A stretch of DNA of 64,000 nucleotides from Cnuella takakiae. Lineage in GTDB: Bacteria > Bacteroidota > Bacteroidia > Chitinophagales > Chitinophagaceae. Position 1 is the stretch's first letter. Each line of letters starts with the position of its first letter. A program made the translations under genes and the position numbers. The notes under the pieces are model-generated. The model was not told the origin of the DNA and made no database searches. It saw nothing but the letters and a program-made list of their open reading frames with translations. The DNA lies in contig NZ_MTFE01000010.1 of the NCBI RefSeq assembly GCF_001953305.1, positions 2,980,772 to 3,044,771 of the forward strand. The letters are read 5' to 3'. Shown in pieces: positions 15,753 to 24,872 of the stretch.

Positions 15753-17786
15753 TTATAAACTAAAACTCAAGCCCACAAAATAATTCCGTTTGGGTGCGGC
15801 ATTATAATACCTTCCGCCAAATGCATTGATGTCGTATCCCAGGGCATAACGCTGGTTGAATAAGTTGTCGGCACCAGCATAAAGCCGCGATTCTTTTTCC
15901 TTCAGGAAAGGCAACCGGTACTGTACCTGTGCATTCATCAAATGATTGATGCCGGAGCGCTCAGTGTTGGCATCATTGAGGGGAAGTGCGTCGATGTATT
16001 GATAGGATAGCTGCACGGAAAACCTATTGATTTGGACATCGGTACCCGCTGCCAGGCTATTGGGTGCTACCCCCGGAATGCGGTTGCCGGAGAAATCATT
16101 GGCCAGTTGCTTGAAGTTGCGGTACTTAAATGCATGGTGCGTAAACGACGCCCAGGCATTGGCCCTGGTATTTCCTTTATGGAAAAAGGGGTACTGCAGC
16201 GCAAGCTCCAAACCTTTTTGGGAGGTTTTGCCGCTGTTTAGGTAAAAGTCGCCACCCGCAGCATCGCGCCTTTGCACAATGGTATTTTGCAATGCGAAAT
16301 AAAACAAGTTGAGGTCATATTGCAATTTGCCAAAATTGCCCCTTGTGCCCAGGTCGTAGTTGATGCCCGTTTCCGGCGACAGGCTGTTGTTGATGGCCCC
16401 ACCGGTAGGCAGCAGCTCGCTGATGGAAGGAGGGGAGAAGCCCCTGGCAACGCTGGCATAAACGGAACTGTTGCCCAGCTTCCGCAAAAGCGCCAGCCTG
16501 CCGGCAAATTCATTGTTGAAGCTGCGGTTTTGCTGCCCTGAGGTTTGGGGCGCAAAACGTTGGTAAGCTAGTTTGTAGCTATTGATGGAAGCGCCTGCTG
16601 TAAACTGCCACTGATCCAGGGCGTAAATAGCCTGCGCAAAAACCAGTGCCTGCCGGTTGCGCACATCGTCGCGGTACCGAAGGCTGTCGGGTTTGCCGTT
16701 CAGGTTTTTAAAGTTTACGATATCCGAACTGCCCCACTGCCCTTCGGCACCACCTTGTACCTGTAAAGTGCCGGTGCCTACCTGCGGGCTCCAGCTTAGC
16801 TGGGTACGGCCCCCAAAATGCGGCTCGGTGCTTTGATCATAGCCCCTGAGGTTGGGATTGCGCAGGCTGGTGGAAGCGCCATACAATACCGTTTTATGGG
16901 TAAGCACATCGCTTAATTTATGCTCCAGCGATGCACCTGCCAGGAAGCTTTCCTGCCTGATGGATGCCCTCGCAATAATGGCAGAAGGCTGTGTAGGCGT
17001 TCCGGGCCGGGCGGCTCTTGGATTTGTTTTGAATTCGGCTGCAGTGAGGGCACCGGGTGTTTCGTAAAACAAATTGCCATACAGGAAACTGGTACGCAAC
17101 ACTGTTCCGCTGCCCAGCTGGTAGCGGCCTGCCCAGCTGGCTACATCCCTTTTTAAGGCACTTTGCTGCCGGTAACCATCGCTTTGCTGGTGCTGGTAAC
17201 TAATCCTGTTTTGGCTGCCTTCGCCGGCCAGGTTAACTGCCGCATGTGCATTGTGGCTGTTGTATGACCCTAAGGTATAATCGGCCTGAACACCGGTTTG
17301 CAATTGACCAGGCAGGCTTTCAATCAGCACTACACCACCGGTACCCGGGCCGTATAAACTGCTTCCCGGTCCTTTGATGATTTCAAGGGACTGGATATTG
17401 TAAAAACCCAGCTGGTTGAGATAGGTAGTACCCCCTGGCAGTGTATAGGGTATATCGTTGAAATACACTTTTACATTCCGCACCCCAAATGGCGACCGCA
17501 AGGAACTGCCCCTGATATTAAACCGGTACGAACCCGGCGAACGCTCTTCCAGTCTTACACCCGGTGTGCTGTTGACAGCCGGTACCAGCGATGCCGGTCC
17601 AAAGCGGTTGAGTGCCTGGCTGCCCACTACATTGATAGCCGCAGGCACATCGCGCAGGCGCCTGTTTTGTTCAAAGGAACGTACCACCACTTCGGGTAGC
17701 GACTGGGTTAAACTGCTGTCGGGCTGCTGCGCAAAACAGGGGCTAAGTGCTAATAGGAGGGCGGTGCTGCAAACAAAATACTTCAT
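15753..17786 (-). CDS. TonB-dependent outer-membrane receptor
   Basis: 677 aa with signal peptide MKYFVCSTALLLALSPCFAQ. The plug domain spans about residues 30-155 (LPEVVVRSFEQNRRLRDVPAAINVV ... RFNIRGSSLRSPFGVRNVKVYFNDIP ... EIIKGPGSSLYGPGTGGVVLI). A 22-strand-type barrel follows and ends NYFVGLSFSL, an aromatic-hydrophobic end suited to outer-membrane insertion. There is no carboxypeptidase-like N-terminal domain and no SusD partner, so it is a siderophore/metal-type receptor, not SusC. The ATG at 17786 starts the signal peptide; the 17879 in-frame ATG is rejected. The ligand is unknown. Confidence 0.9.
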   Translation of the reverse strand: MKYFVCSTALLLALSPCFAQQPDSSLTQSLPEVVVRSFEQNRRLRDVPAAINVVGSQALNRFGPASLVPAVNSTPGVRLEERSPGSYRFNIRGSSLRSPFGVRNVKVYFNDIPYTLPGGTTYLNQLGFYNIQSLEIIKGPGSSLYGPGTGGVVLIESLPGQLQTGVQADYTLGSYNSHNAHAAVNLAGEGSQNRISYQHQQSDGYRQQSALKRDVASWAGRYQLGSGTVLRTSFLYGNLFYETPGALTAAEFKTNPRAARPGTPTQPSAIIARASIRQESFLAGASLEHKLSDVLTHKTVLYGASTSLRNPNLRGYDQSTEPHFGGRTQLSWSPQVGTGTLQVQGGAEGQWGSSDIVNFKNLNGKPDSLRYRDDVRNRQALVFAQAIYALDQWQFTAGASINSYKLAYQRFAPQTSGQQNRSFNNEFAGRLALLRKLGNSSVYASVARGFSPPSISELLPTGGAINNSLSPETGINYDLGTRGNFGKLQYDLNLFYFALQNTIVQRRDAAGGDFYLNSGKTSQKGLELALQYPFFHKGNTRANAWASFTHHAFKYRNFKQLANDFSGNRIPGVAPNSLAAGTDVQINRFSVQLSYQYIDALPLNDANTERSGINHLMNAQVQYRLPFLKEKESRLYAGADNLFNQRYALGYDINAFGGRYYNAAPKRNYFVGLSFSL

Positions 17787-17906
17787 GGTAAAATTTCCGT
17801 GCGAAAGAGCCTGATGGTATTGAAAGACAATGTGCTTACCCATCACTGGCACAATACTGGCAGGCAAAGTATCGGACAAAATTCATTCACCCAAAAACTA
17901 TTTACT

Positions 17907-18104
17907 ATGTCAGGAAGAGGCGATAACAACAAACACGGCAGTGCGGGCCGCGGTGGGAGCAATCAAAGCAACCAACCCATGGAAGGTACCGGAAACAACG
18001 CCAAGTCGAATCACAACCGCCAGCAAACCGGCAGTAAACCTTCGCAGCCGCAACCCAAGAAGCAGGACCAAAGTGCGAACCGGAATACCAGTACCGAAGA
18101 ATAA
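17907..18104 (+). CDS. Small Gly/Asn/Gln/Ser-rich protein, 65 aa, unrecognised
   Basis: MSGRGDNNKHGSAGRGG... is wholly hydrophilic and low complexity, rich in Gly, Asn, Gln, Ser and Lys, with no hydrophobic core; it is probably disordered. It lies between the divergently read TonB receptor and the metallophosphatase. No exact -7 element was found upstream. It may be a nucleic-acid-binding or stress miniprotein, but that is a guess; it may also be a chance ORF. Its low-complexity bias argues mildly for a real protein. Confidence 0.45.
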   Translation: MSGRGDNNKHGSAGRGGSNQSNQPMEGTGNNAKSNHNRQQTGSKPSQPQPKKQDQSANRNTSTEE

Positions 18105-18247
18105 GCATTGTACAACAGCGTTTGCTGCCTGCAGATGTGCCTATGTGCTGTGAAATAAAGTAAAGGGTTTAGCTGAAATTCTATTTTTTTTAAACCGCAC
18201 TTTACAGGAAGTTTCCACACATAGGCACCTTATTTTACGCCACAACC

Positions 18248-18901
18248 ATGCAATTTGTAGCCATCTCCGACACCCACTGCCGGCACCACAACCTGCGTTT
18301 GCCTCCTGGCGATGTGTTGCTCCATACAGGGGATATTACCATGCGGGGCTTGCGCTCCGAGTTGCTCGATTTCCTGCTTTGGTTTCGTTTACAACCGTAC
18401 AAGCATAAAATATTTATTGGCGGAAACCACGACTTTTGCCTGGAGCAAATTCCTGCCCCTCAACTCGCCTGCCTGATACCTGAAGGGGTTACCTATTTGA
18501 ATGATGCTGGTGTTTCTATTGAGGGCCTTCAAATCTGGGGCTCACCGGTTTCGCCTTTTCACCATGGTTGGGCCTTCAACCGGCACCGCGGAGCACATAT
18601 ACGCAGGCACTGGCAGAAAATTCCTGACGATACCGATATCCTGCTTACCCATACGCCGCCATTTGGCATACTCGACCAGATTGTTACCGAAAAAAATAAT
18701 GGAGACAAGGACCTGCTGAAACGTGTGCTTTCCATACAGCCGTCCATTCATGTATTTGGGCATATACACGAAGCTTATGGCCAGCAACGCAAAGGCGCTA
18801 CCCGCTTTTATAATGCCAGCCTGATGAATGAACATTACCAATTGGTAAACCAGCCCTTTTCTTTCCAGTTAAACCCTAAGCCTGTGACCGGATCTGCCTG
18901 A
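18248..18901 (+). CDS. Calcineurin-like metallophosphoesterase
   Basis: 217-aa cytoplasmic metallophosphatase of the MPPED/239FB type. The metal-binding signatures appear in order: ISDTHCRHH (D-x-H), HTGDITMRG (GD), GGNHDF (GNH[DE]), LLTHTPPFG and FGHIHEAYG (GHxH). The substrate is unknown; related proteins hydrolyse cyclic nucleotides or phosphodiesters. The final 26 nt overlap the 3' end of the nnr gene on the opposite strand. Confidence 0.88.
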   Translation: MQFVAISDTHCRHHNLRLPPGDVLLHTGDITMRGLRSELLDFLLWFRLQPYKHKIFIGGNHDFCLEQIPAPQLACLIPEGVTYLNDAGVSIEGLQIWGSPVSPFHHGWAFNRHRGAHIRRHWQKIPDDTDILLTHTPPFGILDQIVTEKNNGDKDLLKRVLSIQPSIHVFGHIHEAYGQQRKGATRFYNASLMNEHYQLVNQPFSFQLNPKPVTGSA

Positions 18902-20381
18902 ATGCGGCACCCAGGTGCGCAACAATATCGCCAGCCACCAGGGCTTCTTCCGACAATTGCTGAACACCAATGTCCCCCGCCAGGCCATGCAGGTACACAC
19001 CCAGTATACAGGCATGCAGGGAAGTATAACCCTGTCCCAGTAAGGAGGTGAGTATTCCGGTGAGTACATCTCCTGAGCCCCCGGTGGCCATACCGGCATT
19101 ACCGGTGCTGTTGAAAAAGGCCTGTCCATCAGGAGCTGCTACCAAACTGTGGTGTCCTTTTAAGATAATGTACAATCCATACTGTCGGGCCATTTCCTGC
19201 GCTAGCTGGATGCGTGCGAAATCATTTTCACAGATTCCAAAAAGCCTTTCAAATTCCTTTTGGTGGGGCGTAAGTATCGAACCTTTGGGCAGGGTAGATA
19301 GCAGGGTAGGCTGTTGCGCCAGGCAGTTGAGGGCATCGGCATCCAGCACCACGGGATATTCCAGGTTGCTCAGCAGGGTAGAAAAGCCTTTCTGGGTTTC
19401 TGCGGCCGTTCCCATTCCCGGGCCAATACCAATAGCCTCGTAGCGGAAGCTCTCGATATTGAATTCGGTAAGTTTTTCTTCTCCCGCTTCGGTCATACAC
19501 ATGGCTTCGGGTACCGCAGTTTGTACAACGAAATACCCTATCCTTGGTACCAGCACGCTTACCAGTCCGGCACCTGCCCGCAAAGCGGCTTTGGCACTGA
19601 GTACCATGGCACCCATTTTACCGGTAGCGCCACCTACCATCAGCACATGTCCAAAATTGCCTTTATGCCCAAAAGGAGACCGGGACTTGTAAATAGTACC
19701 AACCAACTTTTGGTCGATCAGGGTGTAAGGCGCGTTTTCGGAAAACCCTTTGTGTAATCCGATATCCAGCACATGCACCTGTCCTGTAAAGGCGCCGTTC
19801 TCCGGCAACAGGAAAGCCATCTTGGTATTTTGGAAACTCAACGTGTGGCCAGCCCTGATTACCGGACCTTGTGCACTGCTTTCCTCCAACAGCATGCCGC
19901 TGGGAACATCAATGGAGATGATGGGCACTCCCTGGGCATTCAGGTGGTTGACCAGGGCAGCAGCCAAACCATCCAATGGGCGGTTGAGTCCTGAACCAAA
20001 TAATGCGTCAATCACCAGGTCGGTAGGTGCCAGCTGCGGAAAACCGCTTTCGGTTTGTATAAAATGCGGCTGTATGTGCCGGTCGTGCAGTCGTTGCAGA
20101 TTGACCTGGAAATCCGTACTACCCAGGTGTCCAAACTCCAGGATGTATATAACAACCTCAATTCCTCTTTCCTGGAGCAGGCGGCCGATGGCCAGGCCGT
20201 CGCCGCCATTATTGCCTTTGCCGCAAATAATCGTATACCGGTTAAAGCCACCTTTGTGCTGTAGCAGCCACTGTACACATTGTGCGGCAGCACGTTCCAT
20301 AAGATCGATCGAGGCAATAGGTTCGTTGGCAATGGTAAATGCATCCCATTGCCTGGTTTGAAGGGCTGTAAAAAGTTTCAC
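18876..20381 (-). CDS. nnr: Bifunctional NAD(P)H-hydrate epimerase / ADP-dependent dehydratase
   Basis: Repairs hydrated NAD(P)H. The N-terminal YjeF domain (about 1-215) has CGKGNNGGDGLAIGR, which interconverts R and S hydrates. The C-terminal ribokinase-like domain (about 225-500) has GGATGKMGAMVLS, GPGMG and ATGGSGDVLTGIL and dehydrates the S form with ADP. The 501-aa fusion has normal length. It starts 16 nt after the serine-hydrolase stop, so the two are probably cotranscribed. Its tail overlaps the metallophosphatase gene by 26 nt. Confidence 0.94.
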   Translation of the reverse strand: MKLFTALQTRQWDAFTIANEPIASIDLMERAAAQCVQWLLQHKGGFNRYTIICGKGNNGGDGLAIGRLLQERGIEVVIYILEFGHLGSTDFQVNLQRLHDRHIQPHFIQTESGFPQLAPTDLVIDALFGSGLNRPLDGLAAALVNHLNAQGVPIISIDVPSGMLLEESSAQGPVIRAGHTLSFQNTKMAFLLPENGAFTGQVHVLDIGLHKGFSENAPYTLIDQKLVGTIYKSRSPFGHKGNFGHVLMVGGATGKMGAMVLSAKAALRAGAGLVSVLVPRIGYFVVQTAVPEAMCMTEAGEEKLTEFNIESFRYEAIGIGPGMGTAAETQKGFSTLLSNLEYPVVLDADALNCLAQQPTLLSTLPKGSILTPHQKEFERLFGICENDFARIQLAQEMARQYGLYIILKGHHSLVAAPDGQAFFNSTGNAGMATGGSGDVLTGILTSLLGQGYTSLHACILGVYLHGLAGDIGVQQLSEEALVAGDIVAHLGAAFRQIRSQA

Positions 20382-20397
20382 CTGGTTTCTGCTGGGT

Positions 20398-21561
20398 TTA
20401 TTCCGTTACCTCAAAGCCTTTGGCGCCGGGATCGTAATCGCCAAAGAGGTTGTATGCTTTGCGGGCAACAGTGTAAATGGAACTCCGGTATCTGTTGCCT
20501 AAGATAATGACGGTTGCCTTCTCATCGGGCAGGCGGGAGAAGGCAGCGTTAAAACCATGCCACCGTCCATTGTGGTAAATAACCTTTTTGCCGTTTTCCA
20601 GGTTAAGGAGGCGAAAACCCAGTCCATAATTGTGCTGCCCGGGACGCTCATTGCTGTAGGAAGTAAATGCCGAGTCAAGCAAAGCTTTTGAAATCAGCTT
20701 GTTGGCATAAAGTGCCTGGTCCCATTTCAACAGGTCGCGGGGAGTGGAATAGATATTCTTATCGCCATAAGGGCCATCGGTATAATCCATCCCCCAGATG
20801 CCGCCGCCTGCATTGTAGGATATGGTATGCACGGCAGTATCGTTGGGTTGGTACACAAAGCTGTGGGTCATACCCAGGGGCTCAAAAATGTTTTCCTTCA
20901 GGTATTGAGGGAAAGGCATGCCGCTCAGCTTTTCCACAATCAGTGCCAGCAAAACATAATTGGTATTGCAGTACTGAAAACGGGTGTCCGGATTGGACGA
21001 GCGACCGGGCTTCAGGGTCATCAGGGTATTGAGTACATCGGCATTGGTGAGAAAGTTTTTCTTATCCCACAAGCCTCCTTCGAGGTAATACAGGTAATTG
21101 GGCAACCCGCTGCGGTGGTTGAGCAGCATTTTTACCGTAATGCCTGGATAAGGGAAGCCCGGGAAGAACTTGCCAAGTGAGTCGGAAAGTTGCAGCTTGT
21201 TTTCCTGCACCAGTTGCAGGATGGCACCACCGGTAAAGGTCTTTGTGGTGGAAGCGATCTGCATGGGCGTTTCCGCATTGATAGAATCCCCTTTCTGGTG
21301 GTTGGCCCAGCCGGTATAGTGCTCGTAAACTACCGTTCCGTTTTTTGCAATCAGGATGCCGCCATTGAAACCGGAACGCACCAAGGGTTGGAGGTAGGCT
21401 GCAAATGCATCGTGATATCGCTTTTGCTCCAGTGCCGTAAGCTTTGGAAGTTTGGGAGCATATTCCTGAGGGGTCTTTTGCTTTCTGGATTTATTGGCCG
21501 ATCCTTCGCCGCAGCCCACACCAGCCAATGCTGCAGCCATCAAAAAAATATATAGTCTCAC
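20398..21561 (-). CDS. Beta-lactamase-fold serine hydrolase, lipoprotein (GTG start)
   Basis: 388 aa. Starting from GTG at 21561 the protein begins MRLYIFLMAAALAGVGC, a lipoprotein signal with lipobox AGVGC at Cys17. The only in-frame ATG further out (21633) lies upstream of the TACATTTG element at 21576-21583, so GTG is the probable start. Class-C/PBP4*-type motifs: STTK (Ser nucleophile and Lys), YCN (YxN) and HNGRWHGF (the HxG-like motif). It is a probable D,D-peptidase or esterase in the envelope. It leads the operon with nnr. Confidence 0.83.
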   Translation of the reverse strand: MRLYIFLMAAALAGVGCGEGSANKSRKQKTPQEYAPKLPKLTALEQKRYHDAFAAYLQPLVRSGFNGGILIAKNGTVVYEHYTGWANHQKGDSINAETPMQIASTTKTFTGGAILQLVQENKLQLSDSLGKFFPGFPYPGITVKMLLNHRSGLPNYLYYLEGGLWDKKNFLTNADVLNTLMTLKPGRSSNPDTRFQYCNTNYVLLALIVEKLSGMPFPQYLKENIFEPLGMTHSFVYQPNDTAVHTISYNAGGGIWGMDYTDGPYGDKNIYSTPRDLLKWDQALYANKLISKALLDSAFTSYSNERPGQHNYGLGFRLLNLENGKKVIYHNGRWHGFNAAFSRLPDEKATVIILGNRYRSSIYTVARKAYNLFGDYDPGAKGFEVTE

Positions 21562-21575
21562 GTGCCGAATTTTTG

Positions 21576-21583
21576 CAAATGTA
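21576..21583 (-). promoter_or_regulatory. -7 element TACATTTG of the serine hydrolase/nnr operon
   Basis: Exact TAnnTTTG on the minus strand, 14 nt upstream of the GTG start. Confidence 0.65.
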
Positions 21584-21684
21584 AAGGGCCGTAGGAAGCA
21601 TTTTGGTAAACAATACAAAAACAAGTTCCTCATTCTTTAAACAAAATTCAAAGAATGAGCCGGATTATTACGGATATTTGAACC

Positions 21685-22920
21685 ATGGAGACCACCAAGA
21701 CCTCATACCCGCGGGCAAAAGTCAAGATCCTGCTCCTGGAAAATATCAGCCAGAAAGCCGTAGAAAAGTTTACCAGCAATGGTTACGCCAATGTGGAGCG
21801 TTTAACCAAGGCCCTTTCTGAAGAAGACCTCATTGAAAAGATCAAGGGCGTGCACATCCTGGGTATCCGATCTAAAACAAATGTTACCGCCAGTGTGCTG
21901 AAGGCTGCCGACAAGTTGCAGGCAATTGGTTGTTTCTGCATCGGCACCAACCAGGTAGACTTGGCCGCCGCTACCCAGTGTGGAGTAGCAGTATTCAATG
22001 CACCATATTCCAACACCCGTTCGGTAGCCGAACTTGTGATTGGTGCATCCATCATGCTCATTCGTAAAATCATTGATAAAAATAGTGCCGCTCACAAAGG
22101 CGGCTGGATGAAGGACGCCAGCGGCAGCAACGAGCTGCGCGGTAAAACTTTGGGTATCATCGGGTATGGTAATATAGGTGCGCAGGTAAGCGTACTGGCC
22201 GAGGCATTGGGGATGAAAGTAATTTTTTACGACATCGAAACCAAGCTGCCCATGGGTAACGCTACCGACAGCAAAACCCTGAAAGACCTGATGAGCAATG
22301 CAGACGTAATCACGCTGCATGTACCGGAGACCGCACAAACCAAAAACCTGATCAATGCCGAGAACCTGCAATATGTGAAGTCGGGCGCCATTGTGATCAA
22401 CTACGCAAGGGGAGAGGTGATGGACCTGGATGCCCTTGCAGCTACATTGAAATCGGGGCAATTGCGCGGTGCTGCCGTGGATGTTTTCCCGGTAGAGCCA
22501 GAAAAGAACGGCGATATCTTTTCCTCGCCCCTGCAGGGATTACCCAACGTACTGCTCACGCCACATATTGGCGGCTCAACAGAAGAAGCCCAGCAAAATA
22601 TAGGTGATGATGTAAGCAATAAGCTGCTCAATTTTTTGGAAAAGGGCGTTACCTGGGGTTCGCATACTATTCCAGGCCTTTCGCTGCCGCCACAGGAAGG
22701 CGCACACCGCATCCTGCACATTCACCGCAATGTACCCGGCGTATTGTCGGAAATTAACGGACAACTGTCGAAGAACAACATCAACATCTTGGGTCAGTAC
22801 CTGAAAACCAACGACCAGATTGGATACGTGGTGGTGGATGTAGATAAGAAACTATCCGCTCAGGCCAAAAACTTGCTGGATGAAGTGGCCCAGACCATCA
22901 AGGTTCGTATGCTTTATTAA
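21685..22920 (+). CDS. serA: D-3-phosphoglycerate dehydrogenase
   Basis: First step of serine synthesis, oxidising 3-phosphoglycerate with NAD+. The 411-aa chain has the NAD-binding motif GIIGYGNIGAQV, the catalytic-domain blocks TLHVPETAQTKNLI and NYARGEVMDLDAL, and LLTPHIGGSTEEAQ with the active-site His. A C-terminal ACT domain (about residues 338-411, HRNVPGVLSEINGQLSKNNINI) suggests serine feedback control, as in E. coli SerA. It is monocistronic; a hairpin follows. Confidence 0.95.
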   Translation: METTKTSYPRAKVKILLLENISQKAVEKFTSNGYANVERLTKALSEEDLIEKIKGVHILGIRSKTNVTASVLKAADKLQAIGCFCIGTNQVDLAAATQCGVAVFNAPYSNTRSVAELVIGASIMLIRKIIDKNSAAHKGGWMKDASGSNELRGKTLGIIGYGNIGAQVSVLAEALGMKVIFYDIETKLPMGNATDSKTLKDLMSNADVITLHVPETAQTKNLINAENLQYVKSGAIVINYARGEVMDLDALAATLKSGQLRGAAVDVFPVEPEKNGDIFSSPLQGLPNVLLTPHIGGSTEEAQQNIGDDVSNKLLNFLEKGVTWGSHTIPGLSLPPQEGAHRILHIHRNVPGVLSEINGQLSKNNINILGQYLKTNDQIGYVVVDVDKKLSAQAKNLLDEVAQTIKVRMLY

Positions 22921-22944
22921 TTGGATATAGGTTATAGTTAAAAT

Positions 22945-22971
22945 GCCGGCGCCCTTGGGTTCCGGCTTTTT
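22945..22971 (+). terminator. serA terminator
   Basis: GCCGG (22945-22949) pairs with CCGGC (22962-22966), with inner pairing CCC/GGG, followed by TTTTTT. Confidence 0.7.
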
Positions 22972-23015
22972 TGTGTGGCTGATCTTTTGCTGGTAAAGCC
23001 AACAAAAATGTGCTT

Positions 23016-23456
23016 ATGAACCAGCCAAAAATGGACGCAAGAATAAGCCAGGCTGATGGTGGGATCGACAAGCCGGCAGACCAGGAAACTTACCGGCAGC
23101 TGAAGCTTGCCGCTAACAATCCACATCGGATTAATCAGCGATTGGCCGAACTGGAAGGCAGTTGGAATCTGGAAAAAGCGCTGGCGTTGAATGCTGCGAC
23201 ACTGGCACTTACAGGCATCGTGCTGGGCCTGACGGTGAGCAGAAAATGGCTGATCCTGCCAGCAGCTGTCAGTTTATTGCTGGCGCAAAATGCCATCCAA
23301 GGCTGGTGCCCGCCCATAAGGTTGCTAAGCAGGTTGGGGTTTCGTACCCGCACAGATATAGACCGGGAACGCCTGGGATTAAAAATGCTCCGGGGTGATC
23401 TGGGGGCCAAAATGCAGGATGGCGAACAAGTGTGGCAGGCTGTAAAGAACTTATGA
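23016..23456 (+). CDS. DUF2892 (YgaP-type) membrane protein
   Basis: 146 aa. The C-terminal part matches the YgaP-like transmembrane domain: HRINQRLAELEGSWNLEKALALNAATLALTGIVLGL, a second helix around WLILPAAVSLLLAQ, and the QGWCPPIRLLSRLGFRT signature. The N-terminal 40 residues are polar. An in-frame GTG lies 6 nt upstream; the ATG at 23016 is chosen. Family members often accompany rhodaneses; none is present here. Function is unknown. Confidence 0.8.
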   Translation: MNQPKMDARISQADGGIDKPADQETYRQLKLAANNPHRINQRLAELEGSWNLEKALALNAATLALTGIVLGLTVSRKWLILPAAVSLLLAQNAIQGWCPPIRLLSRLGFRTRTDIDRERLGLKMLRGDLGAKMQDGEQVWQAVKNL

Positions 23457-23701
23457 TTTGGTCTTCCAACTAAAATGTAATGATGAACCCAACTGATTTA
23501 AAATGAAAAAGTGCTTTTGATAGGAGCGCTTAGCAAAACTCAAACTTTTTGGTTCCTAAAAATGATAAGGTCATTATGCTAATATGAAAAGGATTATAAA
23601 GTAAGGGCAAACAATTGGATGTAAAAACCTGCGCTTCCTTCGATGTTTATTTTTTCTTCCTATAATTTATATTATGTTAAATAGGGTTTTTTCCTCTTCC
23701 C

Positions 23702-24157
23702 TTATTGCTTGATTCTTGGATCATAAACGAAATCTTCGATAGCTAAAACCCTTACCTGCTGCATACCTGGGTGCAATGGATTGATTAGGAAATTAAACTC
23801 TTGCGGAACCACTGTAGATGGAACTTTAATCATCAAGGTTTCTTTAGCCTGAAGTAAACGGGAACCAAAACGTTGGGTGTGTGCTGGAGCCGGAACATCT
23901 TTCCAGTTGCCCGGCAGATCGGGAATATTGCAAATAGTTATGGAATCGTCCGGAACTTGCAATTGAATGATCTGGAGGGTTCTGGGAATCAGGTGCAGGT
24001 CTACGTTCACTGAATATTCCAGTACAGCAAGCGCACGGTTTTCTGCTGTATAAATGCAAGGCGTTCCGGGCAGGTTCCAGCGGCCACCGTAAAGCCGCGA
24101 TCCTTCGCCGGTTAAATCCTGTGCATATTTAAGGGCTGCAAGCCGGTACAAAATCAT
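23702..24157 (-). CDS. RES-domain toxin (type II toxin-antitoxin)
   Basis: 151 aa. MILYRLAALKYAQDLTGEGSRLYGGRWNLPGTPCIYTAENRALAVLEYSVN is the canonical RES pattern, with the conserved Arg, Tyr and Glu positions. Characterised RES toxins (MbcT, ParT) degrade NAD+ or ADP-ribosylate a target. The ATG at 24157 begins one base after the antitoxin stop (24159-24161), so translation is coupled; an in-frame ATG at 24190 would give a longer, less family-like N-terminus. The AT-rich flanks suggest transfer. Confidence 0.9.
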   Translation of the reverse strand: MILYRLAALKYAQDLTGEGSRLYGGRWNLPGTPCIYTAENRALAVLEYSVNVDLHLIPRTLQIIQLQVPDDSITICNIPDLPGNWKDVPAPAHTQRFGSRLLQAKETLMIKVPSTVVPQEFNFLINPLHPGMQQVRVLAIEDFVYDPRIKQ

Positions 24158-24158
24158 A

Positions 24159-24662
24159 TCAGGCGTAAATGCCGTGTTCGATCCGGCCAATCATATTTTT
24201 TACTTCGTCTACACCAATCATGGTATCCAGCAGTTCCAGTGGCCGAGCATAACCGAGTGCCCTGTTTTCTTTTTCCAGCCAGCTGTTAAATCGTTCCTTC
24301 TCCCCAAACACCGACAAACCGTAGGAATAAAGATCTGCCAGTACAAAGATTTTTTCGCTCAGGGACGGGTTAAACTTTTCTGCTCCTTTTTTATTAAACA
24401 ATGTGGCTTTTGCAACCGACAGCACTTTTGCCAAAGTTTCATAATCCAAGCCGAAGCTTTCCTTTACATCCTCCAGGTCCTTGCGGGTCATGCCCTGGCG
24501 CACTTTGCTAATTTTTTCCATACCAGTCCATTCGTGTACGGGCCTGCCAGTATCATCAGCTGCAGCTGTTTGCGCCATCGAATCAGTTTTTTTGGGAAGC
24601 GCTATAGCCACTTCCCTATCCTGCTTCTTCCCCATCGGTGCCGGTGTTTTGCGGTGTGCCAT
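24159..24662 (-). CDS. Xre/MbcA/ParS-type antitoxin (DUF2384)
   Basis: 167 aa. The central region has an Xre-like helix-turn-helix (TRKDLEDVKESFGLDYETLAKVLSVAKATLFN). The C-terminal toxin-binding domain includes PSLSEKIFVLADLYSYGLSVFG, FNSWLEKENRALGYARPLELLDT and VKNMIGRIEHGIYA, the standard DUF2384 end. The 45-residue N-terminal extension is polar. It sits directly upstream of the RES toxin, the usual order; autoregulation of the pair is expected from the family. Confidence 0.92.
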   Translation of the reverse strand: MAHRKTPAPMGKKQDREVAIALPKKTDSMAQTAAADDTGRPVHEWTGMEKISKVRQGMTRKDLEDVKESFGLDYETLAKVLSVAKATLFNKKGAEKFNPSLSEKIFVLADLYSYGLSVFGEKERFNSWLEKENRALGYARPLELLDTMIGVDEVKNMIGRIEHGIYA

Positions 24663-24797
24663 AAGAAAACATATTGGTTCAAAACTATACCAATTTTCAT
24701 AATAATTGTACTCTGCAGGTGAATAGCCTGGATATGAATGAACAATTATTAAATAGGGTATTTGTAAGTCCTTATTTTGAGACGGGGCAAAATTTTA

Positions 24798-24836
24798 ATG
24801 AAAAAAGCTTCATGTTGCTCCTGAAGCTTTTTTCAT
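24798..24836. terminator. Bidirectional terminator downstream of GH43
   Basis: 15-bp perfect stem 24798-24812 / 24822-24836 (ATGAAAAAAGCTTCA), 9-nt loop. The A6 and T6 runs lie in the stem; it serves the GH43 gene on the minus strand. Confidence 0.8.
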
Positions 24837-24872
24837 GATTACAGAACGGCCTGTTTGTGCAGACCACGGTTT

